Part shown: positions 36,423 through 44,783 of the stretch, piece after piece
Layout of the letters: the number at the start of each line of letters is the position of its first letter
How positions within the stretch are numbered: position 1 is the stretch's first letter
Assembly (NCBI GenBank): GCA_963727015.1
Contig: CAVSEV010000016.1
Location: 124,001 to 188,000, forward strand
Source: DATFVJ01 sp963727015
GTDB taxonomy: Bacteria > Actinomycetota > Actinomycetes > Streptosporangiales > Streptosporangiaceae
Length of the DNA stretch: 64,000 nt
Reading direction: 5' to 3'
The notes under the pieces: model-generated
Database searches by the model: none
Seen by the model: the letters and a program-made list of their open reading frames with translations, nothing else
Told to the model about the DNA's origin: nothing
Made by a program: the position numbers and the translations under genes

Positions 36423-36451
36423 TTGACACTGGGTGTCAGCAGCAGGATTAT
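36423..36451 (+). promoter_or_regulatory. Candidate sigma-70-type promoter with overlapping palindrome
   Basis: TTGACA at 36423-36428, a 17-base spacer, then GATTAT at 36446-36451, 37 bases upstream of the next ATG. TGACAC-TGG-GTGTCA (36424-36438) makes an inverted repeat over the -35, a possible operator. Confidence 0.5.
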
Positions 36452-36487
36452 TCCCCCACTAGCTCGATGACCCGTGGGGGGGACGTC

Positions 36488-36787
36488 ATGAAGTTCATCG
36501 TCGAAGTCGATTTCCCGCTGGAGCCGTTCAGCACCTATGTCCGCAAGGGCACCGCCGGGGAGAAGATCGGTGAGGTGCTCGGTGCTGTCAAGCCTGAGGT
36601 CATCTACTTCACCGACAACGGCGTGGGACGCGGCGCGGTGATGATCGTCGAGGTGGATAGCGCCAGCCAGGTTCCGCACGTGACCGAGCCGTTGATGCTC
36701 AACTTCGACGCCTCTGTGCATTACCGGGTCGCGATGGCGCCAGAGGAACTCCAGTCCGCTGGACTGGAGAGGTACGCCACGGGCTGA
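36488..36787 (+). CDS. Conserved hypothetical protein (99 aa)
   Basis: Starts at the ATG at 36488. Sequence features: MKFIVEVDFPLEPFSTYVRK, GEKIGEVLGAVKPEVIYFTD, RGAVMIVEVDSASQVPHVTE, ASVHYRVAMAPEELQSAGL. The alternating strands and helices suggest a small alpha/beta ferredoxin-like (dimeric barrel) fold, similar to small actinobacterial proteins of unknown role. It has its own strong-looking promoter, so it is probably expressed alone. Confidence 0.75.
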   Translation: MKFIVEVDFPLEPFSTYVRKGTAGEKIGEVLGAVKPEVIYFTDNGVGRGAVMIVEVDSASQVPHVTEPLMLNFDASVHYRVAMAPEELQSAGLERYATG

Positions 36788-36955
36788 CAGCTGTGACCGG
36801 CCGCGAGGGGATCGCCAGATTACGTCGCGGCCGGCAACTTGGCTTACCGGTAGCTCACGCTACGTGGTCTTCAGGGGGGACGAATAGCCGCCGTTCCGCA
36901 CGCGAACGACCAGGCACGCAGCCCGAACACCGGCCGTGATCAATTCTGGCGCGCG

Positions 36956-37720
36956 TTATGGCGCGTCGTACTCGTCGTGGCGGCGCCACCACATGCTGGT
37001 CTCGTTGCGGCCGAGCGGGGCGCGGTCGAGCCACTGGTACATGCCCCACACCGCGTCGAGCCCGCGCTCGTACGCCGAGTAGGCGTGATACACGACGCCG
37101 TCCTCGAGCGCGAACGCGCTCATCCCGGGTCCTTCGCGCCGGTAGGTCTCCCAGTCCGTGCCGACGATCGCCTCGGTCCAGGCGTTCCTGGAACCCTCCT
37201 CGCCGACGGGCGGCCGCAGGTCCGTCACGCGGAAGTTGTATTCGACGGCCCCGGCGTCCCATGCCTCCTTGGTGTGCCCCGCCTGGAAGTCGTAGTTGAA
37301 GTCGCTGCCGTAGGACGACGCGAAGGGGAAGCGCCAGCCCATCCGCCGCTTGTACGCCTGGATCTTCGCCAGCGGAGCCCGCGACACCGCGGTCAGCGTG
37401 ACGTCGTGGTTGGCGAGGTGGACGACCGAGCCGCTGAACCCGTCGGCGATCGCCGAGCAGGACGGGCACCCGGCGGTGTAGTCGGGCCCGAACATGAAGT
37501 GGTAGACGAGAAGCTGCGAGCGCCCCCGGAACAGGTCGGCGAGCGACGCCGGCCCCTCGTCGGTGTCGAACCGGTAATCCTTGCCGATCCGGACCCAGGG
37601 CAGCTCCTGGCGCTGCCGCGCCACGTCGTCGGTGCGCCGCGTCAGCTCCTTCTCGGCCTGCAGTAGCTCCAGCCGGGCGGCCAGCCATTCTTCACGTGTC
37701 CCGGTCTTGTGACTGGTCAT
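36956..37720 (-). CDS. DUF899 (thioredoxin-like) family protein
   Basis: 254 residues. Family marks: REEWLAARLELLQAEKELTR, RQRQELPWVRIGKDYRFDTD, SQLLVYHFMFGPDYTAGCPS CSAIADG (split), LANHDVTLTAVSRAPLAKIQ, GWRFPFASSYGSDFNYDF, VYHAYSAYERGLDAVWGMYQ WLDRAP (split). The thioredoxin-like CPSC pair is present. DUF899 proteins are abundant in actinobacteria near SRPBCC/ArsR and VOC genes, which also occur just downstream here; the biochemical function is unknown. Confidence 0.93.
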   Translation of the reverse strand: MTSHKTGTREEWLAARLELLQAEKELTRRTDDVARQRQELPWVRIGKDYRFDTDEGPASLADLFRGRSQLLVYHFMFGPDYTAGCPSCSAIADGFSGSVVHLANHDVTLTAVSRAPLAKIQAYKRRMGWRFPFASSYGSDFNYDFQAGHTKEAWDAGAVEYNFRVTDLRPPVGEEGSRNAWTEAIVGTDWETYRREGPGMSAFALEDGVVYHAYSAYERGLDAVWGMYQWLDRAPLGRNETSMWWRRHDEYDAP

Positions 37721-37791
37721 TGGTTTACCTTCCCTTCTTGTCTTTTCTTGTTGTCACAACAGCGTGGCCTGGCCCGGTCACCGGTGACAGC

Positions 37792-38556
37792 TCACATCGG
37801 CGGGCTGAGCCCAGGAACCAGGGAGGGTGTGATGACGATCAGGACTCCAAGCCCGGCGATGGCTAGCGCGAGCGGCAGGTCGATGGCGGTCTTGGCGGGC
37901 AGGAGCTTCTGGGCGAGGACGAGCACGGCGATCACCGCCATCCAGGTGATGCTCATGACGCCCAGCGCCACCAGCATCGCCATCAGCCCGATGCTCGACC
38001 CGGCGCAGTAGAGCCCGAACTTGAATCCAGAACCGGTGGCCTCGCGGCAGCGCCGGCGGAAGTGCCGCTTGGCCGGCGCGACCTCGTAGACAGCCGCGGC
38101 GATCACCACCGTGCCTGCGGCCAACGTCCCGTGCGGCCGATACGCCGCAAACACCGCCACGCCTGCCAGTGCCCACACGGCAAGGTATGAGCCGGCGAAC
38201 AGCGGCACCGCGCGCACGCCCCCGGCGTGAGCGCGCCTGAGCACGGCCGGGGCCGCGCCCGGCAGCATCATCGCCGCCATCATCGCCACCCATACGGCGA
38301 TAAAGGCCCCGAACGAGCCGAGCTGGGTCGCGGTCCCCATGTCCATCCCGTTCATCTGCCAGACCGCAATGACCCAGCACGCGGCGGCCAGCCCAAGCGT
38401 CCCCGTCAGCGCGGCTGCCGTCGCAGCTGGCATGGCGCGCGTCACGACCGCAGGCAGCGCAGGGCCGTCGGTGTCGCCGGCTGCCGGCAACGCCGCGTTC
38501 TGCGGCTCAACCTTCATCATCGCCTCCATGATCAGCCACGGTGTTTCCGGGTTCAT
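37792..38556 (-). CDS. DUF2182 integral membrane protein
   Basis: Up to 254 residues; an ATG pair at 38520 and 38517 behind GGAGGCG may be the real start, 12-13 codons in. Six or so TM helices with the DUF2182 hallmark FIAVWVAMMAAMMLPGAAP and SGFKFGLYCAGSSIGLMAML, LPAKTAIDLPLALAIAGLGV. Met-rich segments (QMNGMDMGTATQ, WVAMMAAMMLPG) suggest metal binding, as proposed for this family of predicted metal-binding membrane proteins. Function unknown. It precedes the decayed SRPBCC-ArsR gene in the same direction. Confidence 0.88.
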   Translation of the reverse strand: MNPETPWLIMEAMMKVEPQNAALPAAGDTDGPALPAVVTRAMPAATAAALTGTLGLAAACWVIAVWQMNGMDMGTATQLGSFGAFIAVWVAMMAAMMLPGAAPAVLRRAHAGGVRAVPLFAGSYLAVWALAGVAVFAAYRPHGTLAAGTVVIAAAVYEVAPAKRHFRRRCREATGSGFKFGLYCAGSSIGLMAMLVALGVMSITWMAVIAVLVLAQKLLPAKTAIDLPLALAIAGLGVLIVITPSLVPGLSPPM

Positions 38557-38599
38557 GGGATGGGTTGTGGCGGCCTCGCAAGCAGGCCGACCGGGTGGT

Positions 38600-39009
38600 C
38601 CTTAAGCACCCCGCTCCCCCGGCTCGGCCTGCACCAGCCCGGCCGCGGCCAGCAGGGCCAGGTGGTTGGCGATCGCGTGCCGGGTGATCGGCAGATGATC
38701 AGCCAAGTCGGTGGCCTTGGCCAGGTCCCCCGACGCCAGCGCGGCAGGATGGCGCGCCGGGTCGGGTCGGCCAGGGCGGCGAATACCCGCTCGGCGACCG
38801 CCTCGATGTCAGGCCCCACCCGTTCGACCCGCATCTCCACCGTGAATCCGCCGCCCACCGCATCCGTGCGGCCCGCCCGGACGCCGGTCGATCGTCGCCT
38901 CGTTGCCGAACCAGACGGCCAGCCCCTCGGCCATGGTGAGCGCGCCCCCACACCTTGCCGGGCGGGTGAGCGACCTCCACAGTCCGCTCGATGCGATCAG
39001 GAAAGCCAT
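38600..39009 (-). pseudogene. SRPBCC (AHSA1)-ArsR fusion regulator remnant
   Basis: Fragments in three frames: PDRIERTVEVAHPPGKVWG (AHSA1 N-terminus), then ALTMAEGLAVWFGNEATIDR, then GGFTVEMRVERVGPDIEAVA joined directly to ERVFAALADPTRRAIL, the start of an ArsR winged helix, then noise. The middle of the SRPBCC domain is deleted and the ArsR part shifts frame. These SRPBCC/ArsR pairs in actinobacteria commonly neighbour DUF899 and VOC genes. The upstream operator (39033-39063) is still perfect. Confidence 0.65.
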
Positions 39010-39032
39010 GACGCCCTCCAGCAAGTAGCAAC

Positions 39033-39063
39033 CGAACGATTGCCACAGTATGGCAATCGTTCG
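39033..39063. promoter_or_regulatory. Perfect inverted repeat, likely ArsR-type operator
   Basis: CGAACGATTGCCA at 39033-39045 is mirrored exactly by TGGCAATCGTTCG at 39051-39063 with a 5-bp spacer. It is 24 bases upstream of the decayed SRPBCC-ArsR start, the place expected for autoregulation. Confidence 0.8.
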
Positions 39064-39225
39064 ATTGCGTCAAGCGGCCGTCGGCTCAGGCCATTCGCAC
39101 TGCGACGCGCCGGAGCCGCCGATCTGCGCGCGGTGGTCCGCCGTGCCATGGATGTCGCGCGCGGACCGTTCCGCGCGTCTGCTGGCTGCCTTCGTGCTCG
39201 ATGCTCTGGATGTCTCCAGCGCTTG

Positions 39226-40125
39226 TTACTGCCAGAGGCGGAACGTCGCGCCCTGGTCGTCGACGCACTCGGCGATCAGCCCGTACGGCTTGCGCTCGGG
39301 CTCGTCCGCGTGGCCGCCGGCCGCCCGGACCCGCTCGACCGCGGCCCCGATGTCGTCGACGCGGTAGGACAGCTGCACCTCGGGCTCCGCGCCGTCCGAC
39401 GACCAGATGCCCAGCGGCGGCCTGATCTCGCCGGTGCGCCACGTGCCGGGGTGACCGGAGGAGAACGGCACCCGCAGCACGGCCTGGTAGAACTCCTTGG
39501 CCCGGTGCGCGTCCCGCGCCACCATCGTCACATTCGCGACGTCCCCCTGGCGCAGCCCGGTGGCCCGGGCCGGCCGCCTGAGCAGCATCCAGCGGTGCCC
39601 GAACGGGTCGACGATCACCGAGCCGCGACCGTAGGGCTGGTCGGCCGGCTCCCGTTCCACCGAGGCGCCGCTGCGCCGGGCCCGCTCGGTACTCGCGTCG
39701 ACGTCGTCGACCTCCAGGTGGAGGGTGTGGCTGAACGTCGCGGGGGCGTCGGGCGCGCGCACGGGCACGTCGGGCCAGAGGCCGGAAGCTTCGGCGAACA
39801 TCAGCACCGCGTCGCCGATGCCGACCTCGGCGTGGCCGATCGTGCCGTCCGCGTTGACGTGGAGCTCGCCGCGGCGCTGCGCGCCGAACACCTCGACGTA
39901 CCAGTCCATGGCGCGCCGGGCGTCGGACACGACGATGTAGGGGGTCAGCGTCGGAGGCCAGGCGGGCTCGCGCTCGACCCGGGTCGCGACGGTCTGCTGG
40001 GACATGGTTCCTCCTGGGAGTGCGAAGACCTCCCGGGTCAGCCGCATCCGCAGCCGCCCGGCGAACTCGCGGTCGGGATCGACAGGCGTGACAGGCTCGC
40101 GCAGAGCCTCGAATGGATCCGTCAT
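39226..40125 (-). CDS. VOC (glyoxalase-like) protein with two VOC modules
   Basis: 299 residues from the ATG at 40125; the longer open frame upstream is the shadow of the sigma gene. After a basic N-terminal lead (DPDREFAGRLRMRLTREVF) comes the first VOC unit: TLTPYIVVSDARRAMDWYVE, VMFAEASGLWPDV-like stretch, HLEVDDVDASTERARRSGA, GSVIVDPFGHRWML. A second follows: GDVANVTMVARDAHRAKEFY, VQLSYRVDDIGAAVERVRAA, DDQGATFRLWQ. Paired beta-alpha-beta modules make one metal site, as in dioxygenases or resistance proteins; none is assigned here. Its start overlaps the ECF sigma stop by ATGA, so both are co-translated. Confidence 0.85.
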   Translation of the reverse strand: MTDPFEALREPVTPVDPDREFAGRLRMRLTREVFALPGGTMSQQTVATRVEREPAWPPTLTPYIVVSDARRAMDWYVEVFGAQRRGELHVNADGTIGHAEVGIGDAVLMFAEASGLWPDVPVRAPDAPATFSHTLHLEVDDVDASTERARRSGASVEREPADQPYGRGSVIVDPFGHRWMLLRRPARATGLRQGDVANVTMVARDAHRAKEFYQAVLRVPFSSGHPGTWRTGEIRPPLGIWSSDGAEPEVQLSYRVDDIGAAVERVRAAGGHADEPERKPYGLIAECVDDQGATFRLWQ

Positions 40126-40643
40126 CGCGAGCCCACCTGTCCCTCGTAGATCCGGCGGAACGCGGCGCGGGCCCGCACCAGCAGTGCCTCGGTGGCGTGC
40201 AGGCTGCGGTCCAGGTGCCGGGCCACCTCGGGCACCGGCAGCCCGTCGAGGTAGCGCAGCGTGAGCGCGGCCCGGTGGTGCGCGCCGAGCAGGTCGAGCA
40301 CCTCGCGGGCACGGATCCGGTCTACGACCGTCTCCCATGGGTCGTCGACGCGCGCCGGCTCGCCGTCCAGCAGGCGCAACCCGCGCTGCTCCCGCCCGAC
40401 CCGCCGCCAGTGGTCGGCGAGCTTGTGCCGGGCAACCCCGATCAGCCACGGGATCGACGGATCGGGCGCACCCGGCTTGCGGACCGCGTGCACGGCGGCC
40501 AGGAACGACTCGGCCGTAAGGTCCTCGGCCAGGCCGGTGTCGCCGCAGCGGGCCAGCAGGTAGCCGTAGACGTGCGGCAGCGCATCGTCGTACAGCTTCA
40601 GCAGCCCGAACGCCGGGTCGGGCCGCACCTGCGGGTGCGTCAC
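40122..40643 (-). CDS. ECF-family RNA polymerase sigma factor
   Basis: 173 residues from a GTG at 40643. Region 2 reads LYDDALPHVYGYLLARCGDT, GLAEDLTAESFLAAVHAVRK, SIPWLIGVARHKLADHWRR; region 4 reads AALTLRYLDGLPVPEVARHL with DRSLHATEALLVRARAAFRR, a full helix-turn-helix. No SnoaL-like tail is present. No anti-sigma gene is adjacent; the partner is the double-VOC protein, with which it overlaps by four bases. The short Lead region upstream is weakly supported as coding. It probably controls a small stress or detoxification regulon. Confidence 0.9.
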   Translation of the reverse strand: MTHPQVRPDPAFGLLKLYDDALPHVYGYLLARCGDTGLAEDLTAESFLAAVHAVRKPGAPDPSIPWLIGVARHKLADHWRRVGREQRGLRLLDGEPARVDDPWETVVDRIRAREVLDLLGAHHRAALTLRYLDGLPVPEVARHLDRSLHATEALLVRARAAFRRIYEGQVGSR

Positions 40644-40940
40644 GCCCTCATCGTCGTCCGGGCGGCCGGCACTCCGACGGGCAGTGCCGAACTTCTCCCC
40701 GGACCGGTCAGTAGAGTCACCGCGTGCCTGACGACCGTTGCGGCGCGGATGGGCTGTCCCGCAAGCGGAACCGGCGTGCCGTGCCCGAGGTGGCGGCCGA
40801 GCCGATGTGGTCAGCACGAGCCCACCGAGCGGGCCGTTTGAGCAGATAGCTACAGGCGGTCACAGCCGGGCCACCGGAAGCGCACGATCCGCCTAATTGT
40901 TCCTAAGGGCGGCCAACGCTCTGCCTTCCCGGTGCCGGCT

Positions 40941-41306
40941 CTAGCCGGGCTGGGTGATCCGCTCGCCGAGTGCCAGCCGGTGACCGCCGGGCATCTCCAC
41001 CACAAAGTCGCGCAGGCCCCACGGCTGGTCGGTCAGGCCCGCAACAACCGGGGCGCCGCATGCCGCGCACCGCGCATGCAGGTCATCCACGCCGGTGACA
41101 CCGATATAGGCGGCGGTCGTGGCGTTGATGCCAGGGCTCGCCGACCGGACCAGCGCGAGCCCCACCGCATCGCGGCGCAGCAGCATCAGGCCCATCTCTG
41201 GCTCGTCGACTTCGATCTCGAACCCGAGCACGTCATGCAAGAACGCGGCGGCGGGCGCCAGTTCGCCCACTTCCAGATTGGGCCGGCAGCTCAAGAACTC
41301 GGTCAC
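40941..41306 (-). CDS. VOC (glyoxalase-like) single-domain protein
   Basis: 121 residues: CRPNLEVGELAPAAAFLHDV LGFEIEVDE (split), LMLLRRDAVGLALVRSASPG, AAYIGVTGVDDLHARCAACG, DQPWGLRDFVVEMPGGHRLAL GE. The last block is the common PWG-R-F-V-D-P-G-H-like C-terminal motif of the bleomycin-resistance/glyoxalase group. The single unit would dimerise to form its site. Substrate unknown. Confidence 0.85.
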   Translation of the reverse strand: MTEFLSCRPNLEVGELAPAAAFLHDVLGFEIEVDEPEMGLMLLRRDAVGLALVRSASPGINATTAAYIGVTGVDDLHARCAACGAPVVAGLTDQPWGLRDFVVEMPGGHRLALGERITQPG

Positions 41307-41734
41307 CGCCGCATACTAGCCGCCGTGCGAGCGCTGCGCTGGCACGGATGACCGCGCTCACGGCTGATGCCGCGGCGTCGCCCCATGGTGTTGCAGCCAT
41401 CCTGGTCAGGGCTTGCGTTGGCGAGCCAGATAGCTGGCTGTCAGGGCTGACCCCCACGGCCGGCGACATATCGGGCGAGGGCGCTGCCCGAGCAGAAGAT
41501 CGCCAAAGCCGCGGCAATCCTGACGCCCGTACGAGGCGCCTGAAGGTGTCCCTGATCCCCGTGGCTCCAATGACGCGGATATTGCCGTGGCTTTATACAA
41601 TTAGCCAGTGCATAGCAGGGCGTTCGGTATTGTTATCCAGCTCGTCAAAGTGCACGCCCAGCCTGACTGGCTGGGCATGACCTCATAAGAGCTCATAAGA
41701 GCTTGACCTGGTCCGAGCGCCCGTCAATGCCATT

Positions 41735-41766
41735 GTCGCCTGGCAAGGCCGGCCTTGCCAGGCGAC
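41735..41766 (-). terminator. Perfect 32-bp palindrome, candidate terminator
   Basis: GTCGCCTGGCAAGGCC at 41735-41750 is directly followed by its exact reverse complement to 41766. As RNA this is a long hairpin. No T run follows, so it may be a pause or stabilising structure or a rho-independent site of the actinobacterial (I-shaped) type. Confidence 0.55.
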
Positions 41767-41794
41767 GGGCATGACACTTACTCCCGCAAGGCCG

Positions 41795-41829
41795 GGCTGA
41801 GGGCCGGGTGATCAGCCCGGTCCTCAGCC
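41795..41829 (-). terminator. 14-bp stem-loop downstream of hsp20, candidate terminator
   Basis: Arms 41795-41808 and 41816-41829 pair over 14 positions with one G-T pair and a 7-base loop. It is the first hairpin after the hsp20 stop. Confidence 0.55.
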
Positions 41830-41844
41830 GTTTGACCCTGACGT

Positions 41845-41891
41845 CTTAAGCGTGGATCTGCACGCTGGACGCCTTAAGCGTGGATCTGCAC
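41845..41891. repeat. Direct repeat of the hsp20 stop region, 19 bp x 2
   Basis: CTTAAGCGTGGATCTGCAC occurs at 41845-41863 and again at 41873-41891, 28 bases apart. The second copy is the last codons plus stop of hsp20; the first is a duplicate beyond it. Confidence 0.9.
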
Positions 41892-42332
41892 CCTGCGGGT
41901 CGCCTGCTTAGTCTTCGGGAGGCGGATCGTCAGTATCCCCTCCCTCATGTTGGCCTGGACCTTTTCGGTATCGATATCCCTGGGCACGACCGTGCGGTAG
42001 AAGAACCGCCCAGACCGCCGGTGCATGGTTTGCTCGTTATGCTCTTCGGGGACCGAGCCGGCGATGCTCAGGCTGTGCTCGTCGACCTGCAGTTCGACGT
42101 TCTCCCGGGTGATCCCGGGGAGTTCTGCCTTGACGAGGTAGTACTCCTCGGTCTCGTCGACCTCGATGTCTGGCTGCCAGGGCGACCGGTCAGGTCCTTG
42201 CTGGGTGAACTGGTCGTACAGCCGCCCTATGCGATCACGCAGATAATCGAACTCGCTGGCTGGGTCCCACAGCGCCGTTGGCTCGAACAGGGACACCGGG
42301 AACCTGCTTCCGCGACGGATGGGTAGTGCCAT
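41874..42332 (-). CDS. Hsp20/alpha-crystallin small heat-shock protein
   Basis: 152 residues. N-terminal lead FPVSLFEPTALWDPASEFDY, alpha-crystallin domain at about 45-145: PDIEVDETEEYYLVKAELPG, ENVELQVDEHSLSIAGSVPE, RSGRFFYRTVVPRDIDTEKV, ANMREGILTIRLPKT (GILTI is the A-x-x-x-n-G-v-L motif). It binds unfolding proteins as an ATP-independent holdase. AAGGTGACGTAGTA precedes the ATG as a modest ribosome site. No CIRCE or HAIR operator was found in the upstream 100 bases. Confidence 0.95.
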   Translation of the reverse strand: MALPIRRGSRFPVSLFEPTALWDPASEFDYLRDRIGRLYDQFTQQGPDRSPWQPDIEVDETEEYYLVKAELPGITRENVELQVDEHSLSIAGSVPEEHNEQTMHRRSGRFFYRTVVPRDIDTEKVQANMREGILTIRLPKTKQATRRVQIHA

Positions 42333-42807
42333 TACTACGTCACCTTACCTGCCGTTTAATTGGCGATTTCCGGACGTCGGGCTGGCCAGCACCAACTCCT
42401 CTTTCCTATCGAAATACCGGGCACATGTCCACCCCTCGTGACCGGTAAATTGCGGACGGTCCGGGACCAGCGGCCCCCCGGGCGGGGCCGCCGCACGACA
42501 CGGTTGTTTGCCGCAACTTCTAATTGAGCTTGCATGAGAGATTGTTGTGGAACTTACTCGGCGTGCCGTGAAATGACGCGGGGAAATTCAGGGTCTGCTG
42601 TGGTTTCTGTGAGCCTTGCGAACTCAGCCAACCCTGACGCCCGCGAAGAACCTGAGGCCGTGACCCGACCGCGGTCCTGTTGCGCCTGGCCCGATTGTGG
42701 CTGCCGCCGCGAATAGGAAGAATGAGGGTAAACATTCAGCTGTTTTGTGGAGCTGCTGGCCCGAGGTCTCGGGGATCTGAAGCTGATGCCACGCTGGCGG
42801 TTGGCTG
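42333..42807. other. Divergent intergenic region upstream of hsp20
   Basis: Holds the hsp20 promoter region and an AT-richer segment near 42510-42730. Frames here are not supported. No palindromic operator was seen. Confidence 0.4.
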
Positions 42808-43143
42808 ATGTCGGTCATGGCTATTGTGGCGTGCATGGTCATCAGGGATGCCCGCGTGATGATCGGCGCGTTGGCAGAGCCGGAGGCGCTGCTTGTGTTC
42901 GGCGCGATCGTCACGGCGACGTCGAAGGCGCGTCTGCTGGACGAATTGGGGCACCCGGTGTCGGGAACCTCGTACATCACGCCGTTTGGTCTGGAGAAGA
43001 AGACATCGCTGCCGCGGGATGTGATTGAGAAGGCGGCCCAGCGCCTGAAGCGGGCAGGGCTGCTGGAAATCCTCGCCGGCGAACAGCGCGGATACGAAAG
43101 CTGGCGTATCAGCGAAGCGGCCCTGGCCGCCGTGACCGGGTGA
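42808..43143 (+). CDS. Winged-helix DNA-binding protein (ArsR-like)
   Basis: 111 residues. The core IGALAEPEALLVFGAIVTATS, SLPRDVIEKAAQRLKRAGLL and SWRISEAALAAV looks like a winged helix: helix 1, a recognition helix region and a beta wing (EILAGEQRGYESWR). Similar small regulators are common in actinobacteria next to transposases and transporters. The start is uncertain (ATG at 42808 or the inner ATG at 42859). It lies just upstream of the IS66 element and is oriented the same way, but is not a known IS66 accessory gene. Confidence 0.65.
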   Translation: MSVMAIVACMVIRDARVMIGALAEPEALLVFGAIVTATSKARLLDELGHPVSGTSYITPFGLEKKTSLPRDVIEKAAQRLKRAGLLEILAGEQRGYESWRISEAALAAVTG

Positions 43144-43277
43144 TGGGCGGCGGTCCCGCTCTGCGGTGCCCCGGCATCGACTCCGCAGACCAGGTCAGGT
43201 GTTCGTGCCGTGACCAATCTGGTGGTACTGGGCGTGTCGTACCGGGTTGGTGGTCGCGCGTGTAGTTTGATCTTCGG

Positions 43278-44783
43278 GTGCCTGCTCCGGAGGAGATGTC
43301 GCGTGACGAGCTGGTCATGCTCGCCGGCGAGCAGGCTGACCAGCTCACCGCCCAGGATGGGCAGATCACGGCGCTGGCCACGCAGGTTGCGGATCTGATC
43401 GAGGTCAACGAGCAGCTGGCGGCGAAGCTGGCGCGGCTGGAGCATCTGCTGTCTCGCAACAGCGGGAACTCATCCCTCCCGCCGTCGATGGATGATCAGC
43501 CGGGCCGCCGGCCGCCAGAAGAGGGCAAGGACAGGCGCAAGAAGGGCGTCGGGCGCAGCCCGGGTAAGCAGCCGGGGGCGGCGGGCTCGCACCTGGCCTG
43601 GAGCGAGAACCCTGATGACACCATCCCTCATTTCCCGGATGGGGCATGCGAATGCGGCGCGCCGCTGGCAGCCGGGCGGGATCTGGGTGTGGCGGCCTCG
43701 CATCAGCAGGCAGAAATCCCGCTGGCCTCGGCGAAGGTGATCCAGCATGACCTGCACGAGGTGGCGTGCGGGTGCGGGAAGGTCCACCGGGCGGCCCGGC
43801 CGGAGGGTGTCAGCGCGTCGAAGGTGTCCTACGGCCCGAATCTCCGGGCGTGGTGCGTGTTCTTGATGGTCGCCCACGCGATCCCGGTGCACCGCTGCGC
43901 GGAGCTGATCGAATCCTTGACCGGCGCGAAGCCCTCCGCCGGGTTCGTGCACGGCATGCTCGCGCGGGCCGCCGATGCGGTCGCCGATGCGAACAAGGCG
44001 ATCCGGGCGCTGATCATCCTGGCCCATGTGGTGTGCGCCGATGAGACGCCGATCCGGGTAGGCCCCGGCCCGAAGTCCCGCAAGCGTTACCTGCTGGTCG
44101 CCTGCACCCGGCTGCTTACCTATTACCTCCTCGGCGACCGGACCCTGGAGACCTTCCGCGCGTTCGTGCTGCCCGACATGGCCGGCACGGTGGTGGTGCA
44201 TGACCGCTACCAGAACTACGATGCCGCGGAGTTCCCCGGGCTGATCCACCAGCTTTGCTGCCAGCACTTGATCCGCGACTGCGAGGACGCCGCCGAAACT
44301 TACCCGGAGGCCATCTGGCCTGGCCAGATGCGTGACGCGCTGCGCGAGCTGATCCACCAGGCGAACCTGGCCCGCGACCAGGGCCTGAACGCCGTGCCCG
44401 CCGAGATCGCCGGACCGCTCATCCACGACTTCCGGCACGGCGTGCTCGCCGGCCTATCCGAACTGCCGCGCCGCCAGGGCCGCAGGCAGCTCAAGCACCG
44501 GGCGCTGCTGGAAGACCTCCGCGACCGTCACGACGATGTCCTGCGGTTCGTCTATGACCTGCGGATCCCGCCTACCTCCAACGACGCCGAACGGGACCTG
44601 CGGCCGGCCAAAACCCAGCAGAAAATCTCAGGACGACTCCGCTCCGGGGAAACCACCCGCCACCGGTACGCGATCCGCGGCTACATCTCCACTGCCGCCA
44701 AGCACGGAGCCGACGTGCTGACCGCCCTGCGTGAAGCACTCCTCGGCCGTCCCTGGATGCCTCCGATCCCCGGACCGGCCTGA
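43278..44783 (+). CDS. IS66-family transposase, intact
   Basis: 501 residues from a GTG. N-terminal coiled coil QLTAQDGQITALATQVADLI, then LARLEHLLSRNSGNSSLPPS, RPPEEGKDRRKKGVGRSPGK, zinc-finger part ACECGAPLAAGRDLG with ACGCGKVHRA, and the DDE core: VVCADETPIRVGPGPKSRKR (first Asp), DMAGTVVVHDRYQNYDAAEF (second), then PPTSNDAERDLRPAKTQQKI SGRLRS (split; Glu). All are typical of IS66 TnpC. The usual tnpA/tnpB helper genes are absent, as in many actinobacterial single-ORF IS66 elements. I did not identify terminal repeats. Confidence 0.93.
   Translation: MPAPEEMSRDELVMLAGEQADQLTAQDGQITALATQVADLIEVNEQLAAKLARLEHLLSRNSGNSSLPPSMDDQPGRRPPEEGKDRRKKGVGRSPGKQPGAAGSHLAWSENPDDTIPHFPDGACECGAPLAAGRDLGVAASHQQAEIPLASAKVIQHDLHEVACGCGKVHRAARPEGVSASKVSYGPNLRAWCVFLMVAHAIPVHRCAELIESLTGAKPSAGFVHGMLARAADAVADANKAIRALIILAHVVCADETPIRVGPGPKSRKRYLLVACTRLLTYYLLGDRTLETFRAFVLPDMAGTVVVHDRYQNYDAAEFPGLIHQLCCQHLIRDCEDAAETYPEAIWPGQMRDALRELIHQANLARDQGLNAVPAEIAGPLIHDFRHGVLAGLSELPRRQGRRQLKHRALLEDLRDRHDDVLRFVYDLRIPPTSNDAERDLRPAKTQQKISGRLRSGETTRHRYAIRGYISTAAKHGADVLTALREALLGRPWMPPIPGPA

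Larger units (their letters stand above)
41307..41873. other. Intergenic region with two hairpins and a duplicated hsp20 end
   Basis: Nothing coding is supported in these 567 bases. CATAAGAGCT is duplicated at about 41683-41703. Two strong inverted repeats (listed separately) lie between the VOC and Hsp20 genes, and probably serve as terminators of hsp20, which is transcribed leftward. Confidence 0.5.

Noticed and set aside
38227..40149. Rightward frame of 640 codons
   Set aside because: It overlaps DUF2182, the ArsR remnant and the VOC gene antisense, with low-complexity Arg/Pro/Gly content.
41406..41600. Leftward fragment (FRRLVRASGL-like) resembling an integrase C-terminus
   Set aside because: Only one short phrase, no R..HLR..Y catalytic set, and frames around it are closed.
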